DNA from: Caballeronia sp. BR00000012568055
GTDB taxonomy: Bacteria > Pseudomonadota > Gammaproteobacteria > Burkholderiales > Burkholderiaceae
Direction: 5' to 3'
NCBI RefSeq assembly: GCF_029439455.1
Contig: NZ_JAQFVG010000301.1
Span: 1-64,000 of the forward strand
Length of the DNA stretch: 64,000 nucleotides
Part shown: in pieces, positions 16,687 through 25,053 of the stretch
Layout: every line of letters begins with the position of its first letter
How positions within the stretch are numbered: position 1 is the first letter of the stretch
Program-made: the position numbers and the translations under genes
The notes under the pieces: generated by a model
Databases searched by the model: none
What the model saw: only the letters and a program-made list of their open reading frames with translations
What the model was told of the DNA's origin: nothing

Positions 16687-17841
16687 ATGGCTAGCCTGAC
16701 ACTGCGGAATATCGCAAAGCGTTACGAAGAAACCGAAGTGATGCGCAACATCAACCTCGACATCAACGACGGCGAGTTTGTCGTGTTCGTCGGACCGTCG
16801 GGCTGCGGCAAGTCCACGCTGATGCGCATGATCGCGGGACTCGAAGATATCAGCGCGGGCGATCTGATGATCGACAACGCGCGCGTGAACGAACTGCCAC
16901 CCGCGAAACGCGGCATCGCGATGGTGTTTCAGTCGTATGCGCTGTATCCGCATATGACGCTGTACGACAACATGGCGTTCGGCCTCAAACTCGCGGGCGA
17001 GAAGAAGCCCGCGATCGATGCGGCGGTGAAAAATGCCGCGAAGATTCTGCATATCGATCACTTGCTGGATCGCAAGCCGAAGCAATTGTCGGGCGGTCAG
17101 CGCCAGCGCGTGGCGATTGGCCGCGCGATTACGCGCAAGCCAAAAGTCTTTCTCTTCGATGAACCGTTGTCGAACCTCGACGCTGCGTTGCGCGTGAAGA
17201 TGCGCCTGGAATTTGCGCGCCTGCACGACGACCTCAAGACCACGATGATCTACGTCACGCACGATCAGGTCGAAGCGATGACGTTGGCGGACAAGATCGT
17301 GGTGCTGTCAGCGGGGAATATCGAACAGGTTGGTACGCCTAACGAGTTGTATCACGCACCGGCGAACAAGTTCGTCGCGGGTTTCATCGGATCGCCGAAG
17401 ATGAACTTCTTGTCGGGCACGGTGGCTTCAGTCCAGAACGATGGCGTGCTGGTCAAATACGCGACGGGCGAGACGCAACTGGTCGGCGTGCTGCCTGGCA
17501 ACGCCAAGCCCGGCGATGCGGTCACTGTCGGCGTGCGCCCCGAGCATTTGCAGCCGAATTCGGTTGAAGCGGGCGACTACGGTTTGACGGCGACGGCATC
17601 AACGGTCGAAACGCTCGGCGATGCAGCGTATCTCTACGCCGAAACGCCGGTTGCACCCGATGGCATCATTTCGCGGATTCCGCCGCTGGAAAAGCACGCG
17701 CGCGGTACGCAAATTCGCCTGGGCACCGCGCCCGATCACTGCCATCTGTTCAACGCGGAAGGGCAGGCGTTCAAGCGCAATGTGGTGGCGGCGTGGGTGA
17801 GAGAAAATCCGACGCATCCGGTAGCGGCTGCGCGGGCTTGA
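16687..17841 (+). CDS. Polyol ABC transporter ATP-binding protein (SmoK/MtlK/UgpC type)
   Basis: The 384-residue ATPase has Walker A GPSGCGKST (about 37-45), Q-loop FQSYALYPHMT (about 82), signature LSGGQRQRVAIGRA (about 136), Walker B VFLFDEPLSNLDAA (about 155) and switch His in VTHDQVEAM (about 194). The C-terminal 150 residues form the OB-fold/TOBE regulatory domain of the MalK family. A Shine-Dalgarno (AAGGAGA) precedes the ATG. It completes the importer with the two permeases and ends close to the oppositely oriented regulator gene, with a shared hairpin between them. Confidence 0.92.
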   Translation: MASLTLRNIAKRYEETEVMRNINLDINDGEFVVFVGPSGCGKSTLMRMIAGLEDISAGDLMIDNARVNELPPAKRGIAMVFQSYALYPHMTLYDNMAFGLKLAGEKKPAIDAAVKNAAKILHIDHLLDRKPKQLSGGQRQRVAIGRAITRKPKVFLFDEPLSNLDAALRVKMRLEFARLHDDLKTTMIYVTHDQVEAMTLADKIVVLSAGNIEQVGTPNELYHAPANKFVAGFIGSPKMNFLSGTVASVQNDGVLVKYATGETQLVGVLPGNAKPGDAVTVGVRPEHLQPNSVEAGDYGLTATASTVETLGDAAYLYAETPVAPDGIISRIPPLEKHARGTQIRLGTAPDHCHLFNAEGQAFKRNVVAAWVRENPTHPVAAARA

Positions 17842-17850
17842 ACTCCAGTG

Positions 17851-17878
17851 AAGGCGGTTAGCTTTCGAGCGCCGCCTT
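17851..17878. terminator. Bidirectional hairpin between convergent polyol operons
   Basis: A nested hairpin (AAGGCGG / CCGCCTT outer arms, GCT-TTCG-AGC inner stem) starts 10 nt after the ATPase stop and overlaps the last codons of the minus-strand regulator. It can fold on either strand and would separate the two convergent transcripts. U-tracts are short, so efficiency is uncertain. Confidence 0.6.
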
Positions 17879-18805
17879 CGCGCACAGCTCATCGGTCACC
17901 AAACCGGAAAGCCATTTCCCTTTTAGCGCTGCGATCAGCGCTTCCTGCTTGCGCTGTCCGCCCGCGAATCCGATCGTCGGACGCTGCGGCGGCGAATCGA
18001 GCCTGAGACTTGTCACGCGTGCACCGGCATTCGATTTCACCCGCGTGCCGCTCGCATTGATTGGCAATCCCAACCACTCGGCGACGGCGCCCGCCTGCAT
18101 CATTTCATCCACTTCCGTGCGCGTGATAAAACCATCCTCATGCAGCGGACAGTTCGGCCCGACATTGCCGATTCCCACGAACGACACATCCGCCTGCTGC
18201 GCCAAATCCTCGACGATCCGATACAACCGGTGATTCACCCACTGCGCGCGCTCGGTTTCGCTATCGGCCATCAGTGGCGCGGGCAGCATGAAGTGCTTGC
18301 CGCCGGTCTTCTCCGATAACTGCTGCGCGACGTCGTATCGATTCGACGATCCATCCTGCGCAATTGCACCGACCATCGACACGAATCGATGCTGCGGCCG
18401 TTCCAGTTGCGCGATCTGCGCGACCGCGGCCTTCAGCGTCCGTCCACTGCCGATGGACACGACGAGCGGTTTCTCATCGACGAGATAGCGTTCCATGACT
18501 TGCGCGCCCGCGACCGCGAGTTTTCGATCCACCTGTTCCTTTTCATCGCCATCGATCGGCACGACTTCGCACATGGCAAGGCCATAGCGATCGCACAGCG
18601 CTTTCGCCAGCGACAGACAGTCCGCGATGCGATGATCGACGCGCACGCGAATCAGGTTTTTCTCGACCGCGAACGCGACCAGCCGCTGCGCCACCGGACG
18701 CGAAATCTGCAGCTTTTCGGCGATTTCGTTTTGGGTGTTGCCAGCGACGTAATAGAGCCACGCGGCTCGCGTCGCGAGATCGAGTTTTTCGTTGGATTTG
18801 GGCAC
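17858..18805 (-). CDS. SorC-family (DeoR-like) sugar-binding transcriptional regulator
   Basis: The 315-residue protein has an N-terminal helix-turn-helix (about 22-45: TQNEIAEKLQISRPVAQRLV) and a long C-terminal effector domain of the SorC/CggR type, with VSIGSGRTLKAAV (about 116) and FVGIGNVGPNC (about 208) as phosphate/sugar-site-like loops. SorC regulators control polyol and sugar operons. This one is the last gene of the dehydrogenase-kinase operon, facing the transporter operon, and is the probable regulator of both. Short AACAAA/GAGCA-type sequences upstream of all three transcription units are candidate binding sites. Confidence 0.85.
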   Translation of the reverse strand: MPKSNEKLDLATRAAWLYYVAGNTQNEIAEKLQISRPVAQRLVAFAVEKNLIRVRVDHRIADCLSLAKALCDRYGLAMCEVVPIDGDEKEQVDRKLAVAGAQVMERYLVDEKPLVVSIGSGRTLKAAVAQIAQLERPQHRFVSMVGAIAQDGSSNRYDVAQQLSEKTGGKHFMLPAPLMADSETERAQWVNHRLYRIVEDLAQQADVSFVGIGNVGPNCPLHEDGFITRTEVDEMMQAGAVAEWLGLPINASGTRVKSNAGARVTSLRLDSPPQRPTIGFAGGQRKQEALIAALKGKWLSGLVTDELCAKAALES

Positions 18806-18878
18806 GAGGTCTATGTGTTCTGGTTTTCTATTAGTTTTAGTTCGTATTTTGCCGTTTGGTGGTTTTTCCCGGAAACCA

Positions 18879-18913
18879 CGTGCTCAAACGAATCTGTTTA
18901 ATTTTTGTTCACG
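18879..18913 (-). promoter_or_regulatory. Candidate SorC-type site upstream of the regulator gene
   Basis: CGTGCTCAA (18879-18887) and TTTGTTCACG (18904-18913) together match the two halves of the site at 12432-12449 read in reverse complement, but spaced further apart. They are 74-108 bp upstream of the regulator start, consistent with autoregulation. Confidence 0.35.
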
Positions 18914-19163
18914 CGGCGCGCGGCGGTACACGCGTGACATCACCGCGGCCCGCGAGCAGCCCATCAACCGAAATATCTTCGTCAACGTCCGGCCAATGGA
19001 TGCCGATTCCGCTGTAGCTGATTTCGTAACGCTGCCGTTGCTCCGCCGTAGCGTGCAGCAAGCGGGGAAACCAGGCCAGCGGCACTCCGAGCGTGCGACC
19101 GTCCGTGAGTTCGACCCACATCGTGTAATCGTCGAATCGAATCGCTTTAGCCGAAGTATTCAT
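18909..19163 (-). CDS. DUF2442 family small protein (putative antitoxin-like partner)
   Basis: This 84-residue protein fits the DUF2442 family, whose members have the pattern IxFDDYxMxVxLxDGRxLxVPLxWFPRL, seen here in the first 35 residues. Its start lies inside the 3' end of the DUF4160 gene (17-bp overlap), so the two are translationally coupled. DUF4160/DUF2442 pairs are widespread, and at least one has been reported as a toxin-antitoxin module. In such pairs the DUF2442 protein may bind DNA or its partner. The location within the polyol operon, between xylulokinase and the regulator, is unusual. Confidence 0.8.
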   Translation of the reverse strand: MNTSAKAIRFDDYTMWVELTDGRTLGVPLAWFPRLLHATAEQRQRYEISYSGIGIHWPDVDEDISVDGLLAGRGDVTRVPPRAA

Positions 19164-19392
19164 TCCAGGATCTCTCTATTTCTTCGCGACGCTCTTCGAC
19201 CAATAACAACAGTTCGGAAAGCGTGCGTCGGTCGAATCCGGTACTGCTTGCAACGTGCACGTTCGGCCGAAGCCAGAATTTGGCTTCGCCGTTTGCGCCA
19301 CTTGCATGAATATGCAGTGGTTCCCTCGGATTCCCTTCGTTGGAGTAAAAGTGAAATCGTACACCCTTGTATCGAAATACCGTCGGCATCAA
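19147..19392 (-). CDS. DUF4160 family small protein (putative toxin-like partner)
   Basis: The 81-residue protein shows the DUF4160 signature: PTVFRYKGVRFHFYSNEG near the start and REPLHIHA (about residues 23-30) with conserved His residues, followed by an acidic C-terminal helix (LLVEERREEIERSWNEYFG). DUF4160 genes nearly always sit next to DUF2442 genes. The biochemical activity is not settled; a toxin role has been proposed for some pairs. It begins 20 nt after the xylulokinase stop. A second Met codon at the start (MMP) leaves the exact start uncertain by one residue. Confidence 0.8.
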   Translation of the reverse strand: MMPTVFRYKGVRFHFYSNEGNPREPLHIHASGANGEAKFWLRPNVHVASSTGFDRRTLSELLLLVEERREEIERSWNEYFG

Positions 19393-19412
19393 AAACTCTC
19401 TACTTCCTTAAC

Positions 19413-20894
19413 TCAAGCCAACCGCGGCCGCGCCGGATCGAACAACGGCCGCACGTGCTGATACAACTCGCGGAATCCCTTCAACCGCGCGCGCAGTTGC
19501 TCATGCCGCGCGGCATTCGGAATGAACTCTTGTTTGATGGCCGGTTTCGCCAGCACCGTAGCCGGATCGCCGCCCGCTGCGAGCCAGCCGAGTCGCGCCG
19601 CGCCCAAGGCCGCGCCGGTTTCGCCGCCGCCGTGCGTGCGCGTCGGGGTATCGAATGCGTCGGCGAACATTTGCGCCCAGTACGCGCTGCGTGCGCCGCC
19701 ACCGAGCATCGACAACGCGCGGGCTTGAGTGCCTGCGGATTCGAGTGCATCGAGTCCATCGGTCAAGGAAAGCGTGACGCCTTCGAGTACCGAATAGCCG
19801 AGCAAGGCGCGATCGGTTGCGTGCGTCATGCCGAAGAACACGCCTTGCGCGTACGGATCGTTATGCGGCGTGCGTTCGCCGCTGAGATAAGGCAGAAACA
19901 ACGGCGCGGACGATAAGACATCGGCGGGAAGGGCTTCGACTTCGGCAAGCAAAGTCGGCTCATCGGTCGAGGTGAGTTTGCAGACCCAGCGCAAACAACT
20001 CGCCGCCGATAACACCACGCTCATCTGATGCCACCGATCCGGAATCGCATGGCAGAACGCGTGCACGGCCGACGCCGGATTCGGCCGGAAGCGATCGCCG
20101 ATCACGCACAGCACGCCCGATGTGCCCAGCGACAAAAAGCCATCGCCCGGATCGGTCGCGCCGATGCCGACCGCGCTCGCGGCATTGTCACCGCCGCCCG
20201 CCGCCACCACGACGTCGTCGCGCAGACCGAACTCGCGCGCAAGCTCCGGCAACAGCATGCCCGATGGCTCGCTGCCTTCCGCAAGCGACGGCATCTGCTG
20301 CCGCGACATGCTGCATGCAGCAAGCAACTCATCCGACCAGTCACGACGCGCGACATCGAGCCAAAGCGTGCCAGCGGCATCCGATGGATCCGACACCTTC
20401 GTACCTGTCAGATGCATGCGCAGATAGTCCTTCGGCAACAGCACGCAGGCGGTTTGATTGAAGATTTCCGGCTCGTTGTGCGCGACCCAGAGCAGCTTCG
20501 GCGCGGTGAAACCGGGCATCGCCAGATTGCCGGCGATCTCGTGCAGATTCGGCGCGCGCTCATAAAGCTCGGCGCATTCCTTGTCGCTGCGCATATCGTT
20601 CCAAAGTATCGCGGGACGCAGCACGCGATCGGTGGAATCGAGCAATACGGCGCCGTGCATCTGTCCCGACAGGCCGATGCCGCGAATCGCCGCGAACGCT
20701 TTCGGGAATTGTTCGCGCAGCTTGAACAACGCCGCGCGCGTGCCTTCCCACCAGTCGAGCGGATTCTGTTCGGACCAGCGAGGCTTCGGACGCGAGACCG
20801 TGAACGGCGTGCCCGCCGTGCCGATGACGCTGCCATCGCTCGAAAGCAACAGTACTTTCACTTCGGATGTGCCGAGGTCGATGCCTAAGTACAT
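19413..20894 (-). CDS. xylB: Xylulokinase (FGGY family)
   Basis: The start at 20894 (MYLGIDLGTSEVKVLLL) gives 493 residues, the usual xylulokinase length, and removes a nine-residue extension without family match. FGGY-family kinase motifs are present: phosphate-1 loop GIDLGTSEVK (about 4-13), GLSGQMHGAVL (about 75-85) and the C-terminal ATP-site AGGGDNAASAVG (about 225) and SMLGGGARSAYWAQ (about 385). It phosphorylates D-xylulose, the product of arabinitol 4-dehydrogenase encoded just upstream, giving D-xylulose 5-phosphate for the pentose phosphate pathway. Confidence 0.92.
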   Translation of the reverse strand: MYLGIDLGTSEVKVLLLSSDGSVIGTAGTPFTVSRPKPRWSEQNPLDWWEGTRAALFKLREQFPKAFAAIRGIGLSGQMHGAVLLDSTDRVLRPAILWNDMRSDKECAELYERAPNLHEIAGNLAMPGFTAPKLLWVAHNEPEIFNQTACVLLPKDYLRMHLTGTKVSDPSDAAGTLWLDVARRDWSDELLAACSMSRQQMPSLAEGSEPSGMLLPELAREFGLRDDVVVAAGGGDNAASAVGIGATDPGDGFLSLGTSGVLCVIGDRFRPNPASAVHAFCHAIPDRWHQMSVVLSAASCLRWVCKLTSTDEPTLLAEVEALPADVLSSAPLFLPYLSGERTPHNDPYAQGVFFGMTHATDRALLGYSVLEGVTLSLTDGLDALESAGTQARALSMLGGGARSAYWAQMFADAFDTPTRTHGGGETGAALGAARLGWLAAGGDPATVLAKPAIKQEFIPNAARHEQLRARLKGFRELYQHVRPLFDPARPRLA

Positions 20895-21041
20895 GAACGG
20901 ACCCTTGATCGATGCCGGCACGCGATGTCCGGCAGAAGGAAGCGGAAGAACGGTCGCGCTAATTTAACGCCACGCGCGAAGCCGCGCCATGGGCACAATA
21001 CCCGAGCGGCGCGGCGCTTTGAAGTACGCGCGGAAACAGCG

Positions 21042-22424
21042 TTATGCAGGCCGGTTGGCGAGCCACGCATCCACACGGCCGATCGCACCGCGGATCACGC
21101 GTTCGAGCTTGTCGCTGCCCGCCATGCTGCCCCACAGGAGCTTGTCGGCGGTGAACGCCTTGATCGGATCGGCGGATTCGAAGAACGCGTGCGCAACGGC
21201 CGGGTCCATCACGCCGTCCTGATACGCGTAGGGCAGCTTGCCTTCGTGCCAGCGTTCGAGAAAGCGGAAGAACAGCGCGGGCAGCACGGCGGTGGCGTCC
21301 GGATCGACGCCGCGCGCGAAGCATTCGGAAATGGTCGGCGCGATAAAGCCGGGCAGCTTCGAAAAGCCATCGGCGGCGACGCGCTGATTCGTGTCCTTGA
21401 TATGCGGATTGCTGAACCGATCCAGCACGATATCGCGATACTTCGCCAGATCGAGCGGACTCGGCGTGAGGCACGGAATCACGTCTTCGGTGACGTAGGC
21501 ATCGGCGAGGGCGCGGATTTCCATGTCCTGCGTGCCTTCGTGGATATATTGCAGGCCGACCAGCGTCCCCGCCCACGCGATGCAGCTATGGCTCGCGTTG
21601 AGAATGCGGATCTTCGCCTCCTCATACGGATGCACCGATTCCACCATCTCTGCGCCGACCTTCTCCCACGCCGGCCGCCCCGCGATGAAGTTATCCTCGA
21701 TCACCCACTGAATGAACTTCTCGCCCATGATCGGCGCTTTGTCGTCGAAACCGGTCGCGGCCTTGATGCGCTCGGCCACGTCCGGAGTCGGGCGCGGCGT
21801 GATGCGGTCCACCATCGAATTAGGCGATGACGTGTTGGCGATCATCCAGTCGCGCAGGGCGGTTTCGCCGCGCAATTGCAGGAACTCCAGCATGCCTTTC
21901 TTGAAGCGGTCGCCGTTGCTGCGCAGGTTGTCGCAGTTCTGCAGCGACACTTTGCCCGCGCCGTTTTTCATGCGCGCATCGAGGATGGCGGCGAGCGCGC
22001 CGTAAATGGTCGTCTTGCCGCCTTTGAGGTCGGTGGCGAGATCGGCGTTGGCGGTATCGAGCTTGTCGTGTTCGTCGAGGTAATAGCCGCCTTCGGTCAC
22101 CGTGAAGGACACGATCTTGCATTCCGGCGATGCGCCCGTTTCGATCAGCGCGTTCAGATCGGCGGACCAGGGCACCACGCGGCGGATCGCACGCACGGTT
22201 TCGTATTCGCGCTCGCCTTTGGGCGTAACGGTTTCGAGCGTGTACTCGCCGTTCTGCGCGGCGAGCGCTTCGAGCACGGCGTTCATATCGCCGCGAATAT
22301 TGCCGATGCTGAGCGACCAGTTCGCTTCGCCCGTCTCGATCAGCCGATGCAGATACCACGCCTGATGCGCGCGATGAAACGAACCGGCGCCGATGTGCAG
22401 GATCACGTTGGCTTCGCTATTCAT
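21042..22424 (-). CDS. dalD: D-arabinitol 4-dehydrogenase (long-chain polyol dehydrogenase)
   Basis: The 460-residue protein belongs to the zinc-independent polyol-specific long-chain dehydrogenases. The NAD-binding start [21 protein letters not shown] (about 9-29) and the catalytic signature [16 protein letters not shown] (about 282-297; Lys, Asn and His) are intact. As recalled from known sequences, it resembles the Klebsiella D-arabinitol dehydrogenase DalD more than mannitol 2-dehydrogenases, for example in the shared [13 protein letters not shown] and [13 protein letters not shown]-type stretches. The reaction is D-arabinitol + NAD to D-xylulose. Xylulokinase is the next gene, after 147 nt, which supports this assignment. 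Confidence 0.88.
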   Translation of the reverse strand: MNSEANVILHIGAGSFHRAHQAWYLHRLIETGEANWSLSIGNIRGDMNAVLEALAAQNGEYTLETVTPKGEREYETVRAIRRVVPWSADLNALIETGASPECKIVSFTVTEGGYYLDEHDKLDTANADLATDLKGGKTTIYGALAAILDARMKNGAGKVSLQNCDNLRSNGDRFKKGMLEFLQLRGETALRDWMIANTSSPNSMVDRITPRPTPDVAERIKAATGFDDKAPIMGEKFIQWVIEDNFIAGRPAWEKVGAEMVESVHPYEEAKIRILNASHSCIAWAGTLVGLQYIHEGTQDMEIRALADAYVTEDVIPCLTPSPLDLAKYRDIVLDRFSNPHIKDTNQRVAADGFSKLPGFIAPTISECFARGVDPDATAVLPALFFRFLERWHEGKLPYAYQDGVMDPAVAHAFFESADPIKAFTADKLLWGSMAGSDKLERVIRGAIGRVDAWLANRPA

Positions 22425-22686
22425 ATCGTGTCTTCCTCTGAATGGGCAGGCGTCCGTTCTGTGCGGACGACGCTATGCGTTTGACGCGCTCTGCGGCGGC
22501 TTGAGCGGTTCTAGACCGAGCATTTGCTCGTTTGTTGGTCGAATGTTCGAATAATGGTATCCGCAAGAGCGAAAGTCAAGGCGCGCGGATGCCGTCGAAG
22601 ACATCGCAATTCGCGCGCCTCGACGTGTGCGGTTTGTGCGGGAGAAGATCGGGAATAACCCGGATGGGGATGCTGCGCGTGTGGGA
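22425..22686 (-). promoter_or_regulatory. dalD promoter region with operator-like palindromes
   Basis: Within this 262-bp gap are GAGCATTTGCTC (22518-22529, 5-bp arms), AACAAACGAGCA on the minus strand (22525-22536) and TCGAATGTTCGA (22539-22550, 5-bp arms). The middle element matches the site upstream of the transporter operon with one fewer base between AACAAA and GAGCA. A short leader hairpin (CGTCCG/CGGACG) lies near 22451-22468. These are candidate binding sites for the SorC-family regulator. Confidence 0.45.
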
Positions 22687-23514
22687 TTATCGAACTTGCG
22701 CGTGGACCGGATGCGCATCAAACACCGGTCCCTGCACGAAATGCACATCGAACTGTTGAAGCGCATTGAACTGCGCTTCATCGGAAACGTTCGAGAAGAT
22801 CAGCGGAATCTTCAGCCGATGCGCGTACGCCACCAGATGCTTCACCACTGAATCGCGCAGCGCCGCGCTGGCATCCATCTTGATGAAATCGGGGCGCGGC
22901 GCGTCCGCAAAGGCCATGATCTGGCCGGCGTTCGGCAGATTGCCCGCGACCTTGAATCCGTAGTGCTGATAACTCTTGGTCAGATAGCCAAGAAAGGTCT
23001 TGTGCGCCACCGCCGCCGCCGGCAATTCGATCACCACGCGCGACGGGCTCATGCCGAACTCCATCAACACGGACGAGAAGTGCAGTCCGTGATCGTATTT
23101 CACGCTCTTGAGCAGACGTTCATGCACGCGCAGGAACAACAGCCCATGCCGCTGCGGCCCGAAGAAATTGAACGCATGCAGCGCACGCGCTAAACGATCA
23201 AGCGTCACCAACTCGCGATCGTCATCGGTCTGCGCGAACGGATCGGGCGGCGCATCGCCTTCGATCAGCGTGATTGCCTGAACGCCCAGCTCGTCGCCGA
23301 ATCGCTCGGCGCTTTCCGGCGATGCAGTCAATACCTGCGGAAAACTATGCGTGCCGACATCGAAAATCGGCTCGTAGGCGCTCGCAATCGTCATCGCGCC
23401 ATGCCGCGCGATGGCCTGCTGCGCGTGTTCGCCCGAGCCTTCCACGATATGCGCGCCCAGAAACGGATGCTGCCGTGCACGGGCGACGAGTTCGGGAAGA
23501 GACGGGGAGATCAT
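22687..23514 (-). CDS. Degenerate EAL-domain protein
   Basis: The 275-residue protein aligns by motif to EAL cyclic-di-GMP phosphodiesterase folds: AYEPIFD (about 45), RVVIEL (about 165), DFIKMD (about 214) and HFVQGPVF (about 260). Residues required for catalysis are lost: the ExLxR signature is replaced by SFPQVLT, the metal-binding Asn in the LLFLRV strand is Arg, the DDF-type Asp pair is absent (AGNLPNAGQ), and the AEGVE Glu is missing (FSNVSDE). It is probably inactive as an enzyme and may bind a nucleotide or protein partner. It is divergent from hmgA. No membrane segment or sensor domain is seen. Confidence 0.75.
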   Translation of the reverse strand: MISPSLPELVARARQHPFLGAHIVEGSGEHAQQAIARHGAMTIASAYEPIFDVGTHSFPQVLTASPESAERFGDELGVQAITLIEGDAPPDPFAQTDDDRELVTLDRLARALHAFNFFGPQRHGLLFLRVHERLLKSVKYDHGLHFSSVLMEFGMSPSRVVIELPAAAVAHKTFLGYLTKSYQHYGFKVAGNLPNAGQIMAFADAPRPDFIKMDASAALRDSVVKHLVAYAHRLKIPLIFSNVSDEAQFNALQQFDVHFVQGPVFDAHPVHAQVR

Positions 23515-23727
23515 GTCGTTCTGAGCGTTCGGAGGTGGATGCGTTTGTGATTGGAGTTTCCGACGATGGTATCAGCGAGTGCCGCCACGTCATCCACCAA
23601 ATCCACATATTGATATGCGCGGCTCATGACGTCGATTAAGGGTATACGAGCTATTTCACTAATCGTAATTCGTTTTACTATGCGTAAAACATTGTGACCA
23701 CGGCTTTCTTTCCTGAGGTTCCCGATC
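23515..23727. promoter_or_regulatory. Divergent EAL/hmgA promoter region
   Basis: The 213-bp gap contains a perfect 7-bp inverted repeat GTTTTAC-TATGC-GTAAAAC (23672-23690), 37 bp upstream of the hmgA start, inside an AT-rich tract. Homogentisate genes are often controlled by an IclR-type repressor binding such palindromes in the promoter. No regulator gene is adjacent, so the factor would be encoded elsewhere. Confidence 0.5.
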
Positions 23728-25053
23728 ATGCCCACGTTCGAGACGCACACGGACGCCAATCGGCATTACCAGTCCGGCTTTGCCAACAATTTCGCCACCG
23801 AGGCGCTGCCGGGCACGCTGCCGATCGGCCGCAACTCGCCGCAGCGCGCGGCTTACGGCCTTTACACCGAGCAGCTTTCCGGCACCGCGTTCACCGCGCC
23901 GCGCGCGCATAACCGTCGTTCGTGGCTGTATCGAATACGGCCGGCGGCGGTGCATATGCCGTTCACGCAGATTGGCCGCGCCAAACTCGTCGCCAATTTC
24001 GCGGAGGTGCCGCCTACGCCGCCGAATCAGCTTCGCTGGGATCCGCTGCCGATGCCGACCACGCCGACGGACTTCATCGATGGATGGGTGACGATGGCGG
24101 GAAACGGCGCGGCGGAATCCATGAACGGTTGCGCGATTCATCTCTACGCCGCGAATCGGCCGATGCACGACCGCTTTTTCTACAGCGCCGATGGCGAATT
24201 GCTGATCGTGCCGCAGCAGGGGCGGCTGGCGATTTTCACGGAACTCGGCAAGCTGGATATCGAACCGTTCGAGATCGCGGTGATTCCGCGCGGCGTCCGT
24301 TTCAGCGTGACGCTGCCCGATGGCGAAGCGCGCGGGTATATCTGCGAGAACTTTGGCGCGCTGTTGCAGTTGCCGGATCTGGGACCGATCGGCTCGAACG
24401 GACTGGCGAATCCGCGCGATTTCCTGACGCCGAATGCCGCGTACGAAGACCGCGAAGGCGACTTCGAACTCGTCGCCAAGATGAACGGCGTGCTGTGGCG
24501 CGCGCAGATCGGCCATTCGCCGCTCGATGTGGTCGCGTGGCACGGCAACTACGCGCCGTACAAATACGATCTGCGCCACTTCAACACCATCGGTTCGATC
24601 AGCTACGACCATCCCGATCCGTCGATCTTCCTCGTGCTGCAATCACCGAGCGATACGCCCGGCGTCGATACCATCGACTTCGTGATTTTTCCGCCGCGTT
24701 GGCTCGCCGCGGAAGATACGTTCCGGCCGCCGTGGTTTCATCGCAATGTGGCGAGCGAGTTTATGGGACTCGTGCACGGCGTGTACGACGCCAAGGCCGA
24801 AGGCTTTTTGCCCGGCGGCGCGAGTCTGCACAACTGTATGTCGGGCCACGGACCGGACGCGGGCACATTCGAAAAAGCCTCGCATATCGATACGACGAAG
24901 CCCGCGAAAGTCGGCGACACGATGGCCTTTATGTTCGAAACGCGCACGCTGATCAAGCCGACGCAATTCGCGCTCGAAACCGCGCAATTGCAGGCGCATT
25001 ACTACGAATGCTGGCAGGGCCTCACAAAACACTTCAACCCGGAACAACGATGA
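23728..25053 (+). CDS. hmgA: Homogentisate 1,2-dioxygenase
   Basis: The 441-residue cupin-fold dioxygenase opens the homogentisate ring to maleylacetoacetate with O2 and Fe(II), in the tyrosine/phenylalanine pathway. The N-terminal [19 protein letters not shown] is a family hallmark. The iron ligands are visible in [12 protein letters not shown] (His and Glu, about 338-349) and [10 protein letters not shown] (His, about 376-385). The length matches other bacterial enzymes. The stop overlaps the fumarylacetoacetase start (ATGA), so the two genes are coupled. Confidence 0.95.
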   Translation: MPTFETHTDANRHYQSGFANNFATEALPGTLPIGRNSPQRAAYGLYTEQLSGTAFTAPRAHNRRSWLYRIRPAAVHMPFTQIGRAKLVANFAEVPPTPPNQLRWDPLPMPTTPTDFIDGWVTMAGNGAAESMNGCAIHLYAANRPMHDRFFYSADGELLIVPQQGRLAIFTELGKLDIEPFEIAVIPRGVRFSVTLPDGEARGYICENFGALLQLPDLGPIGSNGLANPRDFLTPNAAYEDREGDFELVAKMNGVLWRAQIGHSPLDVVAWHGNYAPYKYDLRHFNTIGSISYDHPDPSIFLVLQSPSDTPGVDTIDFVIFPPRWLAAEDTFRPPWFHRNVASEFMGLVHGVYDAKAEGFLPGGASLHNCMSGHGPDAGTFEKASHIDTTKPAKVGDTMAFMFETRTLIKPTQFALETAQLQAHYYECWQGLTKHFNPEQR

